Source of the DNA: DASQMT01 sp963827335
GTDB taxonomy: Bacteria; Actinomycetota; Thermoleophilia; Solirubrobacterales; Solirubrobacteraceae
Length of the DNA: 64,000 bases
Assembly (NCBI GenBank): GCA_963827335.1
Contig: CAWHAP010000001.1
Span: 180,099-244,098, forward strand
Direction: 5' to 3'
The notes under the pieces are model-generated. The model ran no database searches. It was not told the DNA's origin and saw nothing but the letters and a program-made list of their open reading frames with translations. A program made the position numbers and the translations under genes. Shown here in pieces: positions 61,542 to 64,000 of the stretch. Numbering within the stretch: position 1 is the stretch's first letter; each line of letters begins with the position of its first letter.

Positions 61542-62828
61542 TCAAAGAGTGAGTGTCGGGGATGAACGGCGGTTCAAGACGGCGTCGAGGACGGCCGCCG
61601 CCACGGTGTGCTTGCCGGCGCGGGGCACGTGCCGCTCCCCCTCCGCGGTGACGATGGTGACCTCGTTCTCGGCGGAGTCGAAGCCGACGCCCGGCGCGCC
61701 GACGTCGTTCACGACGACCGCGTCGAGCTGCTTGCGCTCCAGCTTGGCGCGACCGTACTCGAGCGCGCGGTCGCCCGTCTCGGCGGCGAAGCCGACGAGC
61801 AGCTGGCCGGGACGGCGGCGGGCGGCGAGACCGGAGAGCACGTCCTCGGTACGTTCCAGGCGCAGCGTGAGTTCCCCGCCGGCCTCGGACTTCTTGATCT
61901 TGTCCGCGCGCCGCTCGGCCGGCCGGTAGTCGGCGACGGCCGCCGCCATCAGCAGGACGTCGCAGCGGTCGAACTCGGCGGCGCAGGCCGCGCCCAGCTC
62001 GGCGGCGCTCTCCACCTCGACGTAGCGCACGCCCGCGCGGCGCGGCAGCGTGACGTTGGCGGCCACGACGCAGACGTCGGCGCCGCGGCGCGCGGCCTCG
62101 TCGGCCAGCGCGAAGCCCATGCGGCCCGACGAGCGGTTGCCGACGAAGCGCACGGCGTCGATCGGCTCGCGCGTGCCGCCCGCCGTGACCAGGACGTTGA
62201 GCCCCGACCACCGGCGATCGCCGTTCTCGGCGCCGGCGACCTCGCCGGGGGCGCCCGGCGCGAGCGCCGCCTCGACCGCGGCGAGCAGCGCGGCCGGCTC
62301 GGGCAGCCGCCCGATGCCCCACTCCCCCGGCGACCCGAGCTCGCCCGTGCCGGGCTCCAGGACGATCGCGCCGCGGGCGCGCAGCGTCGCCAGGTTGGCC
62401 TGCGTCGCGGGGTGCTCGTACATGGCGTCGTTCATCGCCGGCGCGACGATCAGCGGGCGCCGGCAGGCGAGCGCCGCGGCGCAGAGCAGGTTGTCGGCCT
62501 GGCCGGCGGCGAGCTTCGCGAGCGTGTTGGCCGACGCGGGCGCGACGAGGAACAGGTCGGCCGTCTCGGCGAGCTGCAGGTGCGAGAGCGGCGCGTGCGC
62601 CGGCGGGTCGTCGCCGGGGAAGGCGCCGCGCAGCGGGTCGGGCTCCCACTCGGTGACGAGCACGGGTGCGCCCGTGACGGCGGCGAACGAGGCCGTGCCG
62701 ACGAAGCGCGTGGACGCCTCGGTCTGGATCACCCGGACGGCGTGCCCGGCCTTGGTGGCGAGGCGCGTGAACTCCAGCGCCTTGTAGGCCGCGATCCCAC
62801 CCGTGACGCCGAGGAGCAGGCGGCCCAT
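61542..62828 (-). CDS. coaBC: Bifunctional phosphopantothenoylcysteine decarboxylase/synthetase
   Basis: The 428-residue CoaBC performs two steps of coenzyme A synthesis. The CoaC half (1-180) is a flavoprotein with VTGGIAAYKALEFTRL, active-site H83 (APLSHLQLAETADLFLVAPASANTLAK) and PAMNDAMYEHPAT. The CoaB half begins LNVLVTAGGTREPIDAVRFVGNRSSGRMGFALA and contains DKIKK and the ADYRPAE region. The protein is full length. It lies between rpoZ and the MoxR set, a common actinobacterial order for rpoZ-coaBC. Confidence 0.96.
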   Translation of the reverse strand: MGRLLLGVTGGIAAYKALEFTRLATKAGHAVRVIQTEASTRFVGTASFAAVTGAPVLVTEWEPDPLRGAFPGDDPPAHAPLSHLQLAETADLFLVAPASANTLAKLAAGQADNLLCAAALACRRPLIVAPAMNDAMYEHPATQANLATLRARGAIVLEPGTGELGSPGEWGIGRLPEPAALLAAVEAALAPGAPGEVAGAENGDRRWSGLNVLVTAGGTREPIDAVRFVGNRSSGRMGFALADEAARRGADVCVVAANVTLPRRAGVRYVEVESAAELGAACAAEFDRCDVLLMAAAVADYRPAERRADKIKKSEAGGELTLRLERTEDVLSGLAARRRPGQLLVGFAAETGDRALEYGRAKLERKQLDAVVVNDVGAPGVGFDSAENEVTIVTAEGERHVPRAGKHTVAAAVLDAVLNRRSSPTLTL

Positions 62829-62846
62829 GTGCGGGGGGGTGCGGCG

Positions 62847-63077
62847 CTAGCCGCGGTAGCGGTACTTGATCTTCCCGCCCGCGACCTCTTCGAGCGCGAT
62901 CGTCAGGTAGTTCTTGGATCCCGTGTCGATCATCGGCGGCGGGAACTCCTCGAACGTGCCCTCACCGAGGTTGTGGTAGTACGAGTTGATCTGGCGGGCG
63001 CGCTTGGCGGCGACCACGACGCTCGCGTAGGGCGAGTCGACGTTCTCCATCAAGCGATCGACGCGGGGTGAGATCAC
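62847..63077 (-). CDS. rpoZ: RNA polymerase omega subunit
   Basis: The 76-residue omega subunit helps fold the beta-prime subunit. It shows the family core SPYASVVVAAKRARQINSYYHNLGEG and ends in KNYLTIALEEVAGGKIKYR. The GTG at 63077 has GAAGGA upstream. It precedes coaBC by 18 bases. Confidence 0.94.
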   Translation of the reverse strand: MISPRVDRLMENVDSPYASVVVAAKRARQINSYYHNLGEGTFEEFPPPMIDTGSKNYLTIALEEVAGGKIKYRYRG

Positions 63078-63121
63078 GTGGTTCCTTCGGGTCTGGGACG
63101 CGGATGCGTGGACTGACTAGG

Positions 63122-64000
63122 TTAGCGGGACGCCGCCACGGCGCGGACGAGGAACTCCTCCTCCGCGGGGTCCTTCGCCTCCAGCCCCGCGGCGTCCGAG
63201 CCGCCGAGGGCGGCGACCACGTCCCAGTAGGGGTCGTACGCATCGTGTCCGCACAAGGCGAGGAAGCGGTCGGCGGCGGCATGGCCGAGCGTCCGCGCGA
63301 GGTTCCAGCGGCAATGGCCCACGTCCGCGGCGGGCGGGCCGATGCGTGCGCTCGCCCAGTCGACCACACCGGACACCTCGCCGTCCTCCCAGAGCATGTT
63401 GCCGGGATGATGGTCGCGGTGGACGAGGCAGCCCGGCCCCGCCGGCGCGGGACCGTCGAAGATGGCGAACGCGCGCTCCCACACCGCCGGGCGGCGCGCC
63501 CACGAGGGTGGCGTCCGGCTCGCGAGCGCGTACGGCGCGTAGGCGGGCAGCGCGCCGGGTGCGACCGGCGTCGCGTGGATCTCGGGCAGCACGGCGGCGA
63601 GCCCGCGCAGCAACGGCTCCCGCTCGCGCGGGCGCCACACCACGGTGCCGGGCAGCCGCGTCATGAGGACGGCGGGCGCGCCCGCCTGCGCGCCGTCGGG
63701 GTCGGCGGCCACGAGCGCCGGCGCGGGCACCCGGCCGGGCCGGAGCAGCTGCAGGACCTGCGCCTCGCGATGCGCGGCGTCCGGCTCCTCGGCGAGCCAG
63801 CCGGCGCGCACGTAGCGGCGCAGCACGAGCCTGCGGACGATGCCGCGGGCGGTGACCTCGACCGCGTGCACGGCTGAGGACGTCCCCCCGGTCAGCGGCG
63901 CGCAGCCGGCGATCGCGCCGCCGGTCGCGGCGCGGACCCAGTCCAGCGCCCGTGCGGGGACCGGCCCTCGCAGCAGCCGCAGGTCCGCGGGCGAGAGCGC
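63122..64000 (-). CDS. Phosphotransferase (APH family), N-terminus cut by window edge
   Basis: The frame is open to the right edge, so the start lies outside. About 292 codons are visible. The kinase-like fold includes PLTGGTSSAVHAVEVTARGIVRRLVLRRY (nucleotide loop and Lys/Arg strand), the catalytic loop LVHRDHHPGNMLWEDGEVSGVVDWASARIGPPAADVGH, with the Brenner motif HxDxxxxN and the DW metal site. Aminoglycoside/macrolide phosphotransferases, homoserine kinases and choline kinases share this fold; the substrate cannot be told, and a resistance role should not be assumed. The gene starts the minus-strand series ending at rpoZ. Confidence 0.88.
   Translation of the reverse strand, partial: ALSPADLRLLRGPVPARALDWVRAATGGAIAGCAPLTGGTSSAVHAVEVTARGIVRRLVLRRYVRAGWLAEEPDAAHREAQVLQLLRPGRVPAPALVAADPDGAQAGAPAVLMTRLPGTVVWRPREREPLLRGLAAVLPEIHATPVAPGALPAYAPYALASRTPPSWARRPAVWERAFAIFDGPAPAGPGCLVHRDHHPGNMLWEDGEVSGVVDWASARIGPPAADVGHCRWNLARTLGHAAADRFLALCGHDAYDPYWDVVAALGGSDAAGLEAKDPAEEEFLVRAVAASR

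Noticed and set aside
63122..64000. Antibiotic-resistance phosphotransferase
   Set aside because: The APH fold is shared by many metabolic kinases, and no resistance context is present.

Overview
The window is a high-GC (roughly 73-75%) actinobacterial chromosome segment. Flagellar-type chemotaxis genes, an actinobacterial ftsK/cinA/recA neighbourhood and many secreted proteins with a basic Ig-like C-terminal module suggest class Thermoleophilia, order Solirubrobacterales (Conexibacter, Solirubrobacter or Patulibacter relatives). The placement is inferred from gene content and style, not from a search.

Layout. A housekeeping backbone lies entirely on the minus strand. Read right to left it is a phosphotransferase, rpoZ, coaBC, a MoxR/DUF58/transglutaminase set, an IlvM-like ACT protein, a TPR protein, rimP-nusA-(ylxR)-infB-ylxP-rbfA-nrnA-truB-ribF-diguanylate cyclase-rpsO, then pnp-M16 protease-dapB-hypothetical-dapA-rnj, then ftsK-rodZ-cinA-thpR, and finally recA at the left edge. 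In many actinobacteria these groups sit next to each other. Here they are separated by three accessory blocks rich in plus-strand genes.

Block 1 (about 0.7-5.0 kb) holds a MerR regulator, an aldo/keto reductase with the same operator, a secreted alpha/beta hydrolase and a dense cluster of inverted and direct repeats. Block 2 (about 10.2-24.0 kb) holds a two-component system, a chemotaxis/motor-switch operon (cheW-cheB-cheR-cheA-cheC-cheD-fliM-fliY-cheY), a second copy of the repeat family, an HD-GYP phosphodiesterase, an MFS transporter and a STAS protein. Block 3 (about 31.7-47.1 kb) holds a saccharopine-dehydrogenase-like reductase, two large secreted proteins, a divergent copper-protein operon (cupredoxin, multicopper oxidase, cupredoxin), a cupredoxin lipoprotein behind an ECF sigma/anti-sigma pair, a DsbA-like protein and a peroxiredoxin.

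How the genes work together. Most backbone genes overlap by 1-4 bases (ATGA, GTGA or TGATG junctions) and are probably translationally coupled. The chemotaxis operon carries receptor coupling (CheW, CheA), adaptation (CheB, CheR, CheD), output (CheY), CheY-P removal (CheC, FliY) and switch proteins (FliM, FliY), but no receptor gene lies here. Cyclic-di-GMP turnover appears twice: an HD-GYP protein, and a GGDEF protein coupled to rpsO.

Most interesting signals: a family of covarying hairpins at about 60-bp spacing present at two loci; one cluster bounded by a perfect 26-bp inverted repeat; a likely attenuator before rimP-nusA-infB; a likely branched-chain amino acid leader peptide before the IlvM-like gene; a broken or non-canonically started ylxR; a zinc-finger-like tail on NusA; and a very large multidomain secreted sugar-dehydrogenase protein.
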